The notes under the pieces are model-generated. The model worked only from the letters and a program-made list of their open reading frames with translations. It searched no databases and was not told the origin of the DNA. Both the position numbers and the translations under genes were made by a program. Of a stretch of DNA of 31,042 nt, positions 18,392 to 25,444 are shown piece by piece. Position 1 is the stretch's first letter; every line of letters starts with the position of its first letter. The stretch is from Anaerosoma sp034007245 (GTDB lineage: Bacteria > Actinomycetota > Coriobacteriia > Anaerosomatales > Anaerosomataceae), in assembly GCA_034007245.1 (NCBI GenBank), contig JAVERH010000010.1, forward strand, positions 1 to 31,042. Direction: 5' to 3'.

Positions 18392-18805
18392 TGCCCTCAT
18401 CCGATTATTGCGAGGATTGTGCTCGAGTTCTGCGAGTCCAAGCGCTTCGAGTAGAGGAGGGAGGTACATCCCGAATCGTCCGCGGAATCCTTTCCTCAAC
18501 CCGTACCATCCGCCGACAGGGTTGTCCTCTGAACGTCCCCATGCCTCTACGGTGCCGGGCGTTGTTGGCTTCTGTTCATCTGCGGCGCCGAGCGGCACCC
18601 AGTCGCCGCGCTCCTTGAGCCATGCGTGTAGATCCTCAATCGCACGGAGGTTGTACGCCAGTTTGGTCTTGCCGACGATGCAAATAAGCGCTGGAGGATC
18701 GGCGAAATCATCGCGGTAGATCGTGTACTCTGACGTTCTGGGTGGGGTCTTGAGAACCCATGGGTCGTCCTTAGAGCCCGTGTCAGTCGCGGCATCAGTT
18801 GGCAT
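18386..18805 (-). CDS. Cassette gene, small uncharacterised protein
   Basis: I favour the ATG at 18805 (139 aa), which has GGAG 6 nt upstream. The frame is open to an ATG at 18874, only 2 nt after the attC core, giving 162 aa, and there is a third candidate at 18817. The conserved-looking domain begins at DPWVLKTPP and runs to the end: SEYTIYRDDF, LICIVGKTKLAYNLRAIEDL, GTVEAWGRSEDNPVGGWYG, RGRFGMYLPPLLEALGLAEL, EHNPRNNRMRA. I have the impression of a small, widely spread family of unknown function but cannot name it with certainty. No signal peptide or membrane helix. The stop lies inside the degenerate attC core downstream. Confidence 0.8.
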   Translation of the reverse strand: MPTDAATDTGSKDDPWVLKTPPRTSEYTIYRDDFADPPALICIVGKTKLAYNLRAIEDLHAWLKERGDWVPLGAADEQKPTTPGTVEAWGRSEDNPVGGWYGLRKGFRGRFGMYLPPLLEALGLAELEHNPRNNRMRAI

Positions 18806-18876
18806 GTCGCTCTCCATTCGGGTTGCCGACCTTCCTAAGGAACGTACCCAAGAGACGGATCGACGGGCAACCATCG

Positions 18877-18977
18877 GCCTAACGTGTTTGCGCTTCAGCT
18901 GAAGCGCGCCCCACCCGATCCCCCTGCCCGAGTCTACATCACAAGGGCGCGCTTTCTGCTCGACGCCCGGGTTAGAA
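18877..18977 (-). other. attC site (101 bp)
   Basis: The left core GCCTAAC (18877-18883) is followed by GTGTTTGCG, and the right core is GTTAGAA (18971-18977). The inner arms AAGCGCGCCC and GGGCGCGCTT pair perfectly; the outer arms pair partly. Its interior is clearly related to the site at 25445 (shared CCTGCCCGAGTCTAC and CGCGCTTTCTGCT). It lies 9 bp after the higA stop on the minus strand, so it is the attC of the higBA cassette. Confidence 0.82.
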
Positions 18978-18986
18978 CGCCCGCCC

Positions 18987-19280
18987 CTACGCCGTCAGCT
19001 GAACCTTGAGCCGCTTGCCGATTGCGCTAGCTGCGCGCTCGAGCGTGACGAGCGTGACCGAAGGGTTCGCGGGATCGAGCAGGCGCTCAACCGAAGAGCG
19101 GCTCGTATTCATGCGGCGCGCGAGCTCCGACTGCGAGATGTTGGCACGCTCCATCTCCTGCGCCAGCTGATAGGCGATCACCCGCTTGGTCGCGACGGCC
19201 TCCGCCTCGTCGAGTACGCCCTCGCCACGGAGGAAGTCGTCGAAGTCGCTTCCGATATGCTTCTTGTCCACCGTGTTCAC
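18987..19280 (-). CDS. higA: HigA-type antitoxin, XRE family
   Basis: The protein has 97 aa. An XRE helix-turn-helix occupies about 40-92 (AYQLAQEMERANISQSELAR, MNTSRSSVERLLDP, TLERAASAIGKRL). It should bind and neutralise the HigB-like toxin and repress the shared promoter. Its ATG overlaps the toxin stop by 3-4 bp (ATGA), so the two are translationally coupled in the toxin-first order of higBA loci. The attC follows within 10 bp of the stop, which makes the pair one self-contained cassette. Such pairs are common in chromosomal integrons, where they are thought to stabilise the array. Confidence 0.88.
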   Translation of the reverse strand: MNTVDKKHIGSDFDDFLRGEGVLDEAEAVATKRVIAYQLAQEMERANISQSELARRMNTSRSSVERLLDPANPSVTLVTLERAASAIGKRLKVQLTA

Positions 19281-19636
19281 TCCCTTCGCAGATCCGCCAG
19301 CCGTTGCTGTGCGGTCTTGAGATCGGAGGCCGGCGTCTTCTGGGTCTTCTTGACGAAACCGTGCAGCAGGACCATGACCGGTCCTTCAACCGTGAAGAGC
19401 ACCCGTGCGATGCCCGCCGCGATGTGCGAACGAACCTCCCAGAGACCCGGCTCGAGCTTGCGGATGAGCGGCATCCCGAGCGGCCAGCCGTACTGTGCCG
19501 TCTTGATGTCCTCACCGACCGCCCGCCGATCGTCCTTTGCGAGCCCGAGCAGCCACTCCCTCACCGGCTCGGTGCCGGACGCGGTGCGGTAGAACCGCAC
19601 CGAGAGGATGGGCGGCTTGTCATGGGACTCGCTCAT
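19277..19636 (-). CDS. higB: HigB-like toxin, RelE superfamily (phage Gp49-like)
   Basis: The product has 119 aa from the ATG at 19636; the frame extends to 19666 but that would run through the operator palindrome. Family landmarks are EPVREWLLGLAKDDRRAVGE, IKTAQYGWPLGMPLIRKL, GLWEVRSHIAAGIARVLF and VLLHGFVKKTQKTP. These match the Gp49-like/HigB group of RelE-fold, ribosome-dependent mRNA interferases. Conserved basic and aromatic residues (R and K in MPLIRKL, W in LWEVRS, HGF-KK) are intact, so the toxin looks functional. No Shine-Dalgarno precedes the ATG, but a TACACT box ends 8 nt upstream; the mRNA may be leaderless, starting from a promoter covered by the operator. Confidence 0.9.
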   Translation of the reverse strand: MSESHDKPPILSVRFYRTASGTEPVREWLLGLAKDDRRAVGEDIKTAQYGWPLGMPLIRKLEPGLWEVRSHIAAGIARVLFTVEGPVMVLLHGFVKKTQKTPASDLKTAQQRLADLRRE

Positions 19637-19644
19637 GCAAGGAG

Positions 19645-19662
19645 TGTACCACAATTGGTACA
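19645..19662 (-). promoter_or_regulatory. Probable higBA autoregulatory operator/promoter
   Basis: A perfect palindrome TGTACCA-CAAT-TGGTACA ends 8 bp before the higB ATG on the minus strand. It overlaps a possible -10 box, TACACT. A second perfect inverted repeat, CCCCGA-ATA-TCGGGG, lies at 19671-19685, about where a -35 region would be. Toxin-antitoxin operons are normally repressed through such palindromes by the antitoxin. The use here is inferred. Confidence 0.6.
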
Positions 19663-19720
19663 GCATGAAACCCCGAATATCGGGGGAATGAAGGTGGTCC
19701 GGGAGGTCGTTCTAGTCACT

Positions 19721-19733
19721 ATGAGATGGCCGG
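19721..19733 (+). repeat. Left subterminal inverted repeat of the IS110 element
   Basis: ATGAGATGGCCGG is the exact reverse complement of 21117-21129. It begins 7 bp inside the inferred left end. Confidence 0.88.
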
Positions 19734-19803
19734 CCCATTCCGGTGTATACGTGGATCATCCGCGGGAACACGCCCGCAGCGCCGACAAACGGAGGGACCG
19801 GCC

Positions 19804-20898
19804 ATGAACGAGTGTACTCACATCGGGCTCGACGTGCACAAGGACACGATTGCCGTGGCGGTGCTCCGCCCCGGTACCACGGAGGTCGACGAGCGGGTGA
19901 TCCCCAACACCCCGGAAGCGGTGCGCCGGTTGCTCCGGCGCTTCCCCGACCCCACGCTGCTCCACGCATGCTACGAGGCCGGCCCGACCGGCTACGACAC
20001 GCACCGGCTCGTAACCTCGCTCGGTGTCGCCTGCGACGTGATCGCGCCCTCGCTCATCCCCCGCCGCTCGGGCGCCCGGGTGAAGACCGACCGCATCGAC
20101 GCCAGGAACCTCGCAAGGCTTAACCGCGCCGGCGAACTCACGCCCGTCCGCGTCCCCACGACCGCCGAGGAGGCCGTGCGCGACCTCATCCGCGTGCGCG
20201 AGGAGGTCAAAAGCGACCAACGGGTCGCGCGCCAGCGAATCCGCAGCTTCTTGCTGCGACACGACAAGCGCTATCCCGGGGCGAGCGACAAGTGGTCGCA
20301 GCGTTTCGAGGTCTGGGCCCGCGCCCTCACCTTCGACGAGCCGCTCGCCCAAGAGGCGTTCGCGCAGCTCGTCGGCGCCTACTTCGTGAGAGACGCACAA
20401 CTCACAGCCATGGCGAGGCGTATCGAGGAGCTCGCGACACAGGAGCCCTTCGCCGGTCCCGTCGCACGCCTTTCCGCGCTTCGCGGCATCGGCACGCTTT
20501 CGGCGATGACCATCCTCTCCGAGACGTGCGACTTCTCGCGCTTTCCTACGGCGGGCTCCTACATGGCCTTCACCGGGCTCGTCCCGAGCGAGCACTCGAG
20601 CGGGACGAGCAAGCACCAGGGATCCATCACCAAGACCGGCAACCGGCATATCCGCCGCGTGCTCGTGGAGGCCGCATGGGCCTACCGCCACGCGCCGGCG
20701 GTGCGCGGCAAGCTCAAGGACCGACTCGCCGGGCAGGGCCCCGACGTGGTCGCGTACTCGTGGGCGGCCCAGTGCCGGCTCCACGGGACGTATCGCAAGA
20801 TCACCGCGAGGAAGGGCTCCCACACCGCCGTCGTGGCGACGGCCCGTGAGCTCTCGGGCTTCATCTGGGGTCTCATGACCGGGAACATGGGGGTCTGA
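19804..20898 (+). CDS. IS110/IS1111-type DEDD transposase
   Basis: The product has 364 aa from the ATG at 19804, preceded by GGAGGG; the frame is open further upstream, but only through the element's left end. The N-terminal RuvC-like DEDD domain shows D10 in HIGLDVHKD, E58 in CYEAGP, and D96/D99 in KTDRIDARNLA. The C-terminal Transposase_20 domain contains LSALRGIGTLSAMTILSE and the Ser-rich conserved block SSGTSKHQGSITKTGN (about 265-280). Length is usual for the family and all catalytic residues are present, so it should be active. These recombinases act with an element-encoded guide RNA and cut without a target duplication. The large antisense frame across this gene is a shadow. Confidence 0.93.
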   Translation: MNECTHIGLDVHKDTIAVAVLRPGTTEVDERVIPNTPEAVRRLLRRFPDPTLLHACYEAGPTGYDTHRLVTSLGVACDVIAPSLIPRRSGARVKTDRIDARNLARLNRAGELTPVRVPTTAEEAVRDLIRVREEVKSDQRVARQRIRSFLLRHDKRYPGASDKWSQRFEVWARALTFDEPLAQEAFAQLVGAYFVRDAQLTAMARRIEELATQEPFAGPVARLSALRGIGTLSAMTILSETCDFSRFPTAGSYMAFTGLVPSEHSSGTSKHQGSITKTGNRHIRRVLVEAAWAYRHAPAVRGKLKDRLAGQGPDVVAYSWAAQCRLHGTYRKITARKGSHTAVVATARELSGFIWGLMTGNMGV

Positions 20899-21116
20899 AG
20901 ACAGTCATGCACGCGGGCGGGCGCCACATTCCGGAGAGATCCTCGATCACGTTATGCGACGTTTGTAAGCGCGCGCCTAGTTGGAGGCAGGCTCCGCTCC
21001 GACCGAGATGTGGGGTTAGAATCCCCGGATATCAGCATGGTCGAGCGCCGTTCCCATGTGCCCGCCCGCTTGCACCGACCGAGCAGAAGAGAGGACCGTG
21101 AGCGATCGCGGGTTGA
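20899..21116 (+). ncRNA. Candidate bridge/seek guide RNA of the IS1111-group element
   Basis: The 218 bp between the transposase stop and the right inverted repeat hold no gene. IS1111-group elements encode their guide RNA here. CACGTTA (20949-20955) is the reverse complement of TAACGTG in the target. GTTAGAA (21016-21022), in the loop of a GGGG/CCCC hairpin, is the reverse complement of the target core TTCTAAC. ATATCAG (21030-21036) equals the abutted right and left ends of the circularised element. The RNA ends are not known, and which stretch is target or donor guide is inferred. Confidence 0.6.
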
Positions 21117-21129
21117 CCGGCCATCTCAT
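21117..21129 (-). repeat. Right subterminal inverted repeat of the IS110 element
   Basis: CCGGCCATCTCAT is the exact reverse complement of 19721-19733. It ends 3 bp before the inferred right end. Confidence 0.88.
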
Positions 21130-21132
21130 ATC

Positions 21133-21215
21133 AACGTGTTTAGGTTTGAGCGGCGAATTTGCCGCTTTCTTCCATACTACGCTTCAGATCGTCCGCTCGA
21201 AACCTTTGTTAGACA
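21133..21215 (-). other. attC site interrupted by the IS (right-hand part)
   Basis: AACGTGTTT resumes right after the element. Arm AGGTTTGAGCGG pairs with CCGCTCGAAACCT, leaving one extra G in the right arm, the hallmark extrahelical base. The right core is GTTAGAC (21209-21215). The missing left core bases, TTCT, lie at 19710-19713 on the other side of the IS. The restored site would be about 87 bp. It belongs to the cassette carrying the reversed lipoprotein gene. Confidence 0.85.
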
Positions 21216-21293
21216 GGGCTACCGCAATGTCGATGGTGCTAATATTTGACCCAACCATGCTGGCCAGAGGGATTCTTAGGGGAGGCCGACCCG

Positions 21294-22124
21294 ATGCGCA
21301 GAGCAGCTCTCTGCACGACCGTTGCGTACCTGTTGTGCGCGATGTGGATCTTGAACGGATGTGCAGCTGAGACCACGGCTCCCTCGCAGACTCAGCCGGT
21401 TGTTGTTTCGCAGAAGAACCTCCAGACCCGCATTGAGCCTCCATCTCCCGGTGGCCTGTTGATACGGAATCTGCCCCTAGCGGAGTCCGCAGAGGCGAAT
21501 CAGGCACCACCAGATGTCTATGACTTGCCCCACGCGCGCACTCAGGTGATCGGGACACTGGACTACCGGGATATTTTTGGCGGGACATACTGCATCATGG
21601 ACTGCTATCCATGGGAGCCCATCGATGAAGCTGACATCCTGTCGACTGTGACAGCCGAGGATACCCAGATTCTCTACTCACTCTACGAGAGTTACGTCAG
21701 CGCCGATGGCAATCTTGTCGATGCGGATGGGGTGCGGCGACTGAGCGCCGACAGCATTGTCGGCGTCAATTCGTCTGAGTCATCGCCATGGGCGCAAAAC
21801 GTGTCCTGGGCTACGGCCAGACGCGAGAAGCCACATACCATGGTCGTGGACGACACGCTTCGCATCGTGGGCACGCTCGTGTTCGTCGAACGCTACCGAG
21901 ACGTGGCAACAGATTCCTGGGCAGTGGTGGATGCATTGGATCCGAGCTCGACATCTGGTGGCCTGACGACCCAGCACGTGATGGCATTCCTCAACGGCGA
22001 GCAATCAACATTTCCCGCTGAAGGATCCTACGTTGATGTGTACGGCACGGAGACTGGAGCCAGGGTGATTGCTGGGTCGCGGCTACCGACGATCCAGATC
22101 GCGCAAATCGCGGAGTTGCCTTGA
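21294..22124 (+). CDS. Cassette-borne lipoprotein of unknown function, opposite to the array
   Basis: The product has 276 aa from the ATG at 21294, with AGGGGAGG 8 nt upstream; the open frame from 21246 lacks such a site. The N-terminus MRRAALC, hydrophobic core VAYLLCAMWIL and lipobox LNGC (Cys about 22) indicate a lipid-anchored exported protein, followed by a Thr/Gln/Pro linker. The domain from about 70 on has no motif I recognise; it includes VIGTLDYRDIFGGTYCIMDC, the matching phrase RIVGTLVFVERYRDV, and a Ser/Asp-rich middle. This is the only gene in the array on the plus strand apart from the transposase. Being reversed within its cassette, it must use its own promoter rather than read-through. 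Confidence 0.8.
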   Translation: MRRAALCTTVAYLLCAMWILNGCAAETTAPSQTQPVVVSQKNLQTRIEPPSPGGLLIRNLPLAESAEANQAPPDVYDLPHARTQVIGTLDYRDIFGGTYCIMDCYPWEPIDEADILSTVTAEDTQILYSLYESYVSADGNLVDADGVRRLSADSIVGVNSSESSPWAQNVSWATARREKPHTMVVDDTLRIVGTLVFVERYRDVATDSWAVVDALDPSSTSGGLTTQHVMAFLNGEQSTFPAEGSYVDVYGTETGARVIAGSRLPTIQIAQIAELP

Positions 22125-22147
22125 TGGCCGGGCTCCTGACCACCTCT

Positions 22148-22208
22148 GTCTAACGTGTTTGCGGATAACCTGCGAGCGAAGCGAGTCAGGTTGATCCGCG
22201 GGTTAGGC
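22148..22208 (-). other. Short attC site (61 bp)
   Basis: The left core GTCTAAC (22148-22154) is followed by GTGTTT. Arms GCGGATAACCTG and CAGGTTGATCCGC pair perfectly except for one extra G in the right arm. The right core is GTTAGGC (22202-22208). This is the cleanest attC in the window. It follows the stop of the minus-strand ATPase gene by 6 bp, so it is that cassette's own site. Confidence 0.88.
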
Positions 22209-22214
22209 GCGCCG

Positions 22215-24500
22215 CTATGAAACCACGGACAGCGCTCTCTTCGCGTACATCTCGGTACTTGTTGCATTCAACCGCTCGGTTCCCAGTGCGTGAGTTGAGC
22301 CGTGGTGCTGCGGGTTCGTGGCCTTGGCAACGAGTCGTATGTCCTCGAGCTTCGCCTTGATTGAGTCGAGGGAGTCACCTGCCACGGCGGCCTCTATGCG
22401 ATCAGCCATCTGCCCCAGCCACTCATCAACAGCGAACTCACCAGGAAAGCGCTGGCGTAGATAGTCCTCGAGAAACGGGCGAAGACACCGCGAGACGGCC
22501 TCCCACGCGACTGGCTTACCATCGATGAAGTCGGCGATTGTGAAGTAGTTGCGGAAGTAGTCTGTGGCCAGATCACGGTCCATTGTGTCCCATTCGCGAA
22601 CACAACTCGAGTGCCCGTCACGACGTATGCAGAGCACTTTGCAGTCAGCACTTGGCGCCGAACGGTAGAGCATGTGCGCAAGTCGCGGCTCATGTGTCAG
22701 CACGACAACCTGTGCAAGATTGCTGCCCATCGCAAGTAGAGTCTCAGCAATCATGAGTCGACGTTCTTGATCGAGACTGTTCACAGGGTCGTCGAATACC
22801 ACCGCTACCTTGTCCAAGTCCGGACGATTCTTCACGTGAGCCAGGAAGAGCGCCAGCGCAAACAGGTTCTTTTCGCCATCACTCAGTGTGTTTCCAAAGC
22901 ACGGAACGTCTTTCGGTGCCGCAGGCTTGCCCAGGGGAATGATCACCCCGTCGATGCTGATTGAGTACTCAACGCTGGGCGGTTTCGTTTGATGGTTGGT
23001 GCGGGGATTCTCTATTCGTATTGCCGAACTGAACTGCGAAAGGTAGTCGTTCATCTCATCCCGGTACTTGGACAAGAGGGTCTCCATGCTCTGATTCATC
23101 CGGGCTTTCGCCGCCTTGCCGGCTGCGGTCACTTCTTCTTTCTTGATGATCAAATCGAGGTAATCGATGCAGTGCGGCGCAACGGATTCATCGTGTCTCG
23201 CACGCCGGTTCTTGAGTAGTTCGACTTCGCGCTTCAGCTCTGAGACGTCAGCGGTCTTGGCGCCCTCTATGAAGAGTGCAACCTCCCTAACTGCTGCAGC
23301 GACCTCTGCGTCCGCCGCGCGCAGTGCTTCCAGGGAGTTCCTCAAATCCGCAAGATGGCCGCCGTGGGCGTTCATGCTCATGGTGTCGAGCGGGCTTCGC
23401 TTCTTGGTGGCGATTACATCGCGAACAGCTGCGCACGACTTCACCGCGGTGGCAATCTCCTCAGACAGGTCGACGGCCAACTTGGCTGGGTCAATCGCCT
23501 TGATCTGCTCAGTCCAGGTGGTGGCAACTGCGCGCTGCCGCAGAAGACGTTCGGCCGCGCTCTGAAGTGCGTTGGAATCGTACTGGTCGGCCAGCGAAGC
23601 CAGGTCTTTGCGCAGTGCACTCTCGAAGTCCCTGTAGGCATCCCCAAAGTACCGCTGGAGAACGGTGTAGAACTCCGAGGCTTCCAGAGTCTGATCGCAG
23701 AAGGGACAGTTCTGATCCTTCACGTACTGCATGCCGTCTCGAAGCCACTGCTCGCCCTTTCCGTCCATTCGACTGTGGCGATGAGCGTCCATTCGAGCCA
23801 GTGCGTCCGCTGAAATGCAGTCAACCGAGCGTGCTAGCACTTCAGCGAGCAGCACGTCGTCCGGTGTCGGCAAGTCGGTTCTCGCAGGCACAGGTTTGGC
23901 GAGCACAGAAGTCAGATTCTCTGCGGCATCCAACTGCCTCCGCGCTTTATCGAGCACAGAGTCCACATCGTCTTTCGCGGGCAGTTTGGCGAAGGCATCA
24001 ACGTCGAGAGCGCCGCTGATGTGGGGTTTCACAAGACCCTCCACCTCACGCAGGCGAGTGTTGACTGCCTTCAGCTCCGCTCGGAGCTCCTCAAGTCGTT
24101 TGCCCTCGGTGACTGCCGTACGCCCAACAAGTAGCGAGCAGAGGTTCTTCTGGTGGTCGTTGGTAACGTAGTCTCCCGAGTAGACAACACGCGAGACGAA
24201 GTCGCTGTTGAACACTTCGAGCGCCGGATACGGACTATCCCAAACACCATCTCCAAATGTCCGGAGGCCGTCAGAGGTCAGAATGCTGACGGATTGCCCG
24301 TTCGCTGAGCCAAGGGTCTTCCTTCCAATGACTCCGGCAGGTGAGTTTTCGCGCAGTGAATCGAGTGTGGCTGCCAGTGTCGTCTTTCCAATAGCATTGT
24401 CACCGTAGATGATTGTCAGTTTGCGAAAAGTCTGATCACCGACAGCGGCGTGGTCGGTCAGCTTACCAACGTTCACAATGGAGACGATCTTCTCGATCAT
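22215..24500 (-). CDS. AAA_13/RloC-like ABC ATPase with zinc hook, probable defence protein
   Basis: The protein has 761 aa. Walker A is GDNAIGKT (33-40). Two helical arms (about 130-260 and 285-490) flank a CPFC zinc-hook motif (265-268), as in Rad50 and RloC. The ATPase head is completed by the signature LSDGEKN (539-545), Walker B VAVVFDDP (565-572), D-loop SLD (575-577) and H-loop TH (602-603). This is the AAA_13 architecture shared by the anticodon nucleases PrrC and RloC and by many abortive-infection proteins. The C-terminus has RPFLE (R674, E678) and a later HH (732-733). This loosely recalls the Arg-Glu-His set of PrrC/RloC, but the spacing to the His is larger, so nuclease activity is only a possibility. 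The DUF6602 gene lies 65 bp upstream on the same strand; the two may act together against phage. Confidence 0.82.
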   Translation of the reverse strand: MIEKIVSIVNVGKLTDHAAVGDQTFRKLTIIYGDNAIGKTTLAATLDSLRENSPAGVIGRKTLGSANGQSVSILTSDGLRTFGDGVWDSPYPALEVFNSDFVSRVVYSGDYVTNDHQKNLCSLLVGRTAVTEGKRLEELRAELKAVNTRLREVEGLVKPHISGALDVDAFAKLPAKDDVDSVLDKARRQLDAAENLTSVLAKPVPARTDLPTPDDVLLAEVLARSVDCISADALARMDAHRHSRMDGKGEQWLRDGMQYVKDQNCPFCDQTLEASEFYTVLQRYFGDAYRDFESALRKDLASLADQYDSNALQSAAERLLRQRAVATTWTEQIKAIDPAKLAVDLSEEIATAVKSCAAVRDVIATKKRSPLDTMSMNAHGGHLADLRNSLEALRAADAEVAAAVREVALFIEGAKTADVSELKREVELLKNRRARHDESVAPHCIDYLDLIIKKEEVTAAGKAAKARMNQSMETLLSKYRDEMNDYLSQFSSAIRIENPRTNHQTKPPSVEYSISIDGVIIPLGKPAAPKDVPCFGNTLSDGEKNLFALALFLAHVKNRPDLDKVAVVFDDPVNSLDQERRLMIAETLLAMGSNLAQVVVLTHEPRLAHMLYRSAPSADCKVLCIRRDGHSSCVREWDTMDRDLATDYFRNYFTIADFIDGKPVAWEAVSRCLRPFLEDYLRQRFPGEFAVDEWLGQMADRIEAAVAGDSLDSIKAKLEDIRLVAKATNPQHHGSTHALGTERLNATSTEMYAKRALSVVS

Positions 24501-24534
24501 TGGGTGCCCCCTGCGCTTTCCCCTGTTGTTGCAG

Positions 24535-24571
24535 CGAATGTGTTTGCGCCTCAGCCGAAGCGCAGTTAGTC
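24535..24571 (-). other. Degenerate minimal attC-like site
   Basis: GAATGTGTTTGCGC stands where the others read TAACGTGTTTGCGC, so the essential AAC/GTT core is lost on the left. The arms TGCGCCTCAG and CCGAAGCGCA pair with two mismatches. The right core GTTAGTC (24565-24571) contains the TAA stop of the minus-strand DUF6602 gene. With its recombination core mutated, it should no longer separate the ATPase and DUF6602 genes, which would now move as one unit. Confidence 0.55.
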
Positions 24572-25420
24572 GCGTCTGCCAAATGGGCGGTCCTCACAGC
24601 ACACAGGCAGGACGCCGATCTCTGCCATTCCCACCTGCGGAAAGTGGGTCATCTTCGCCGGAGGCCCAGCATTCTTCCGCCCCTCATTCAAACAGAACTC
24701 GATGCCGTGTAGGAGCTCCTGAAGATATTGATTCCTGTTGACAGTATTGCCGCCGGTCCACATGTAGGGAACCCCAGCTCGCTGCTCGTCTTCTTGATCC
24801 CCGCGCCACTTGGTCTTCCGAATGTAGAACTTGTCCAAGACGATTATCGCATCCACGAGTTCATTCGTGCTGTAGCGAGACTGGCGCTCAGGATAGGCCG
24901 ACTGGATGTGTCCGAAAACCGTCTGGGCCACGGCCGGAATGTCTCGCCCAGTTTTGGCATCGAAGCCCAGCAAGCACAGGTATGGCCGACCTAAGCCGGT
25001 CATTCCGCAGAGCGAACCAATCTCCCCCAGCGCCTGTAGTTCGGGAGCGATATCCGCATAGCGGAGATTCTTCTTCACAGAAATCGCAGCAAGCACCGCC
25101 TCCCGGGGTACCACGACAGCGCTACCGTAGCGCAGATATGGTACGTACTCCTGGCGGTCGTAGACGATAATGTCGATCTGACTCGAGCAGACTTCCAACT
25201 CAAGATCGACCACGAATCCAGTGCCCACCGCCACTCTGGCAGGCAGGCTTTCCTCGAGAAACTGCGCAAGGAGTGTCTCAACGAACCGGCCTTCCTCGCC
25301 ACTGTGAACCGCCGCGTCGTTGTCCGTGTGTGGCAGTAGTTCCCGGAATCTGCCCACCGCCCCATACAGCTGGTCATACCGTGAGTTCAGCAGGCTCCGA
25401 AATGCCTCAGGACCTGTCAT
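24566..25420 (-). CDS. DUF6602 protein, PD-(D/E)XK nuclease-like
   Basis: The product has 284 aa from the ATG at 25420, with GGGGAGGGG 4 nt upstream. The pattern EGRFVETLLAQFL (E48), then GTGFVVD, then SSQIDIIVYDRQ (D83), then VPREAVLAAISVKKNL (K116) is the E-D-xXK order of the restriction-endonuclease-like fold. I associate it with DUF6602. The usual Glu before VK is a Ser here (ISVKK), so catalysis is not assured. C-terminal helices follow, containing Trp and Asn-rich loops. The stop codon is embedded in the attC-like core downstream and the start lies 25 bp from the attC at 25445. Beside an RloC-like ATPase it suggests a two-gene anti-phage module; that is inference. Confidence 0.7.
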   Translation of the reverse strand: MTGPEAFRSLLNSRYDQLYGAVGRFRELLPHTDNDAAVHSGEEGRFVETLLAQFLEESLPARVAVGTGFVVDLELEVCSSQIDIIVYDRQEYVPYLRYGSAVVVPREAVLAAISVKKNLRYADIAPELQALGEIGSLCGMTGLGRPYLCLLGFDAKTGRDIPAVAQTVFGHIQSAYPERQSRYSTNELVDAIIVLDKFYIRKTKWRGDQEDEQRAGVPYMWTGGNTVNRNQYLQELLHGIEFCLNEGRKNAGPPAKMTHFPQVGMAEIGVLPVCCEDRPFGRRD

Positions 25421-25444
25421 TGGACCCCTCCCCATCTGTGCTGC

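Larger units (their letters stand above)
19714..21132 (+). mobile_element. Complete IS110-family (IS1111-group) insertion sequence inside an attC site
   Basis: The 1419-bp element carries one transposase gene. Exact 13-bp subterminal inverted repeats ATGAGATGGCCGG (19721-19733) and CCGGCCATCTCAT (21117-21129) lie 7 bp from the left end and 3 bp from the right end, the spacing described for the IS1111 group. Removing the element joins GTTCT to AACGTGTTT and restores an attC left core like those in the rest of the array. IS1111-attC elements are known to target attC sites. No target duplication is visible, as expected for this family. Confidence 0.88.

Noticed and set aside
19756..20823. 355-codon minus-strand frame over the transposase gene
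   Set aside because: Mirror of the high-GC transposase codons; all catalytic motifs are on the plus strand.
22215..24500. Firm naming of the ATPase as an RloC anticodon nuclease
   Set aside because: The zinc hook and ABC motifs fit, but the Arg-Glu...His arrangement at the C-terminus has different spacing and cannot be verified by eye.
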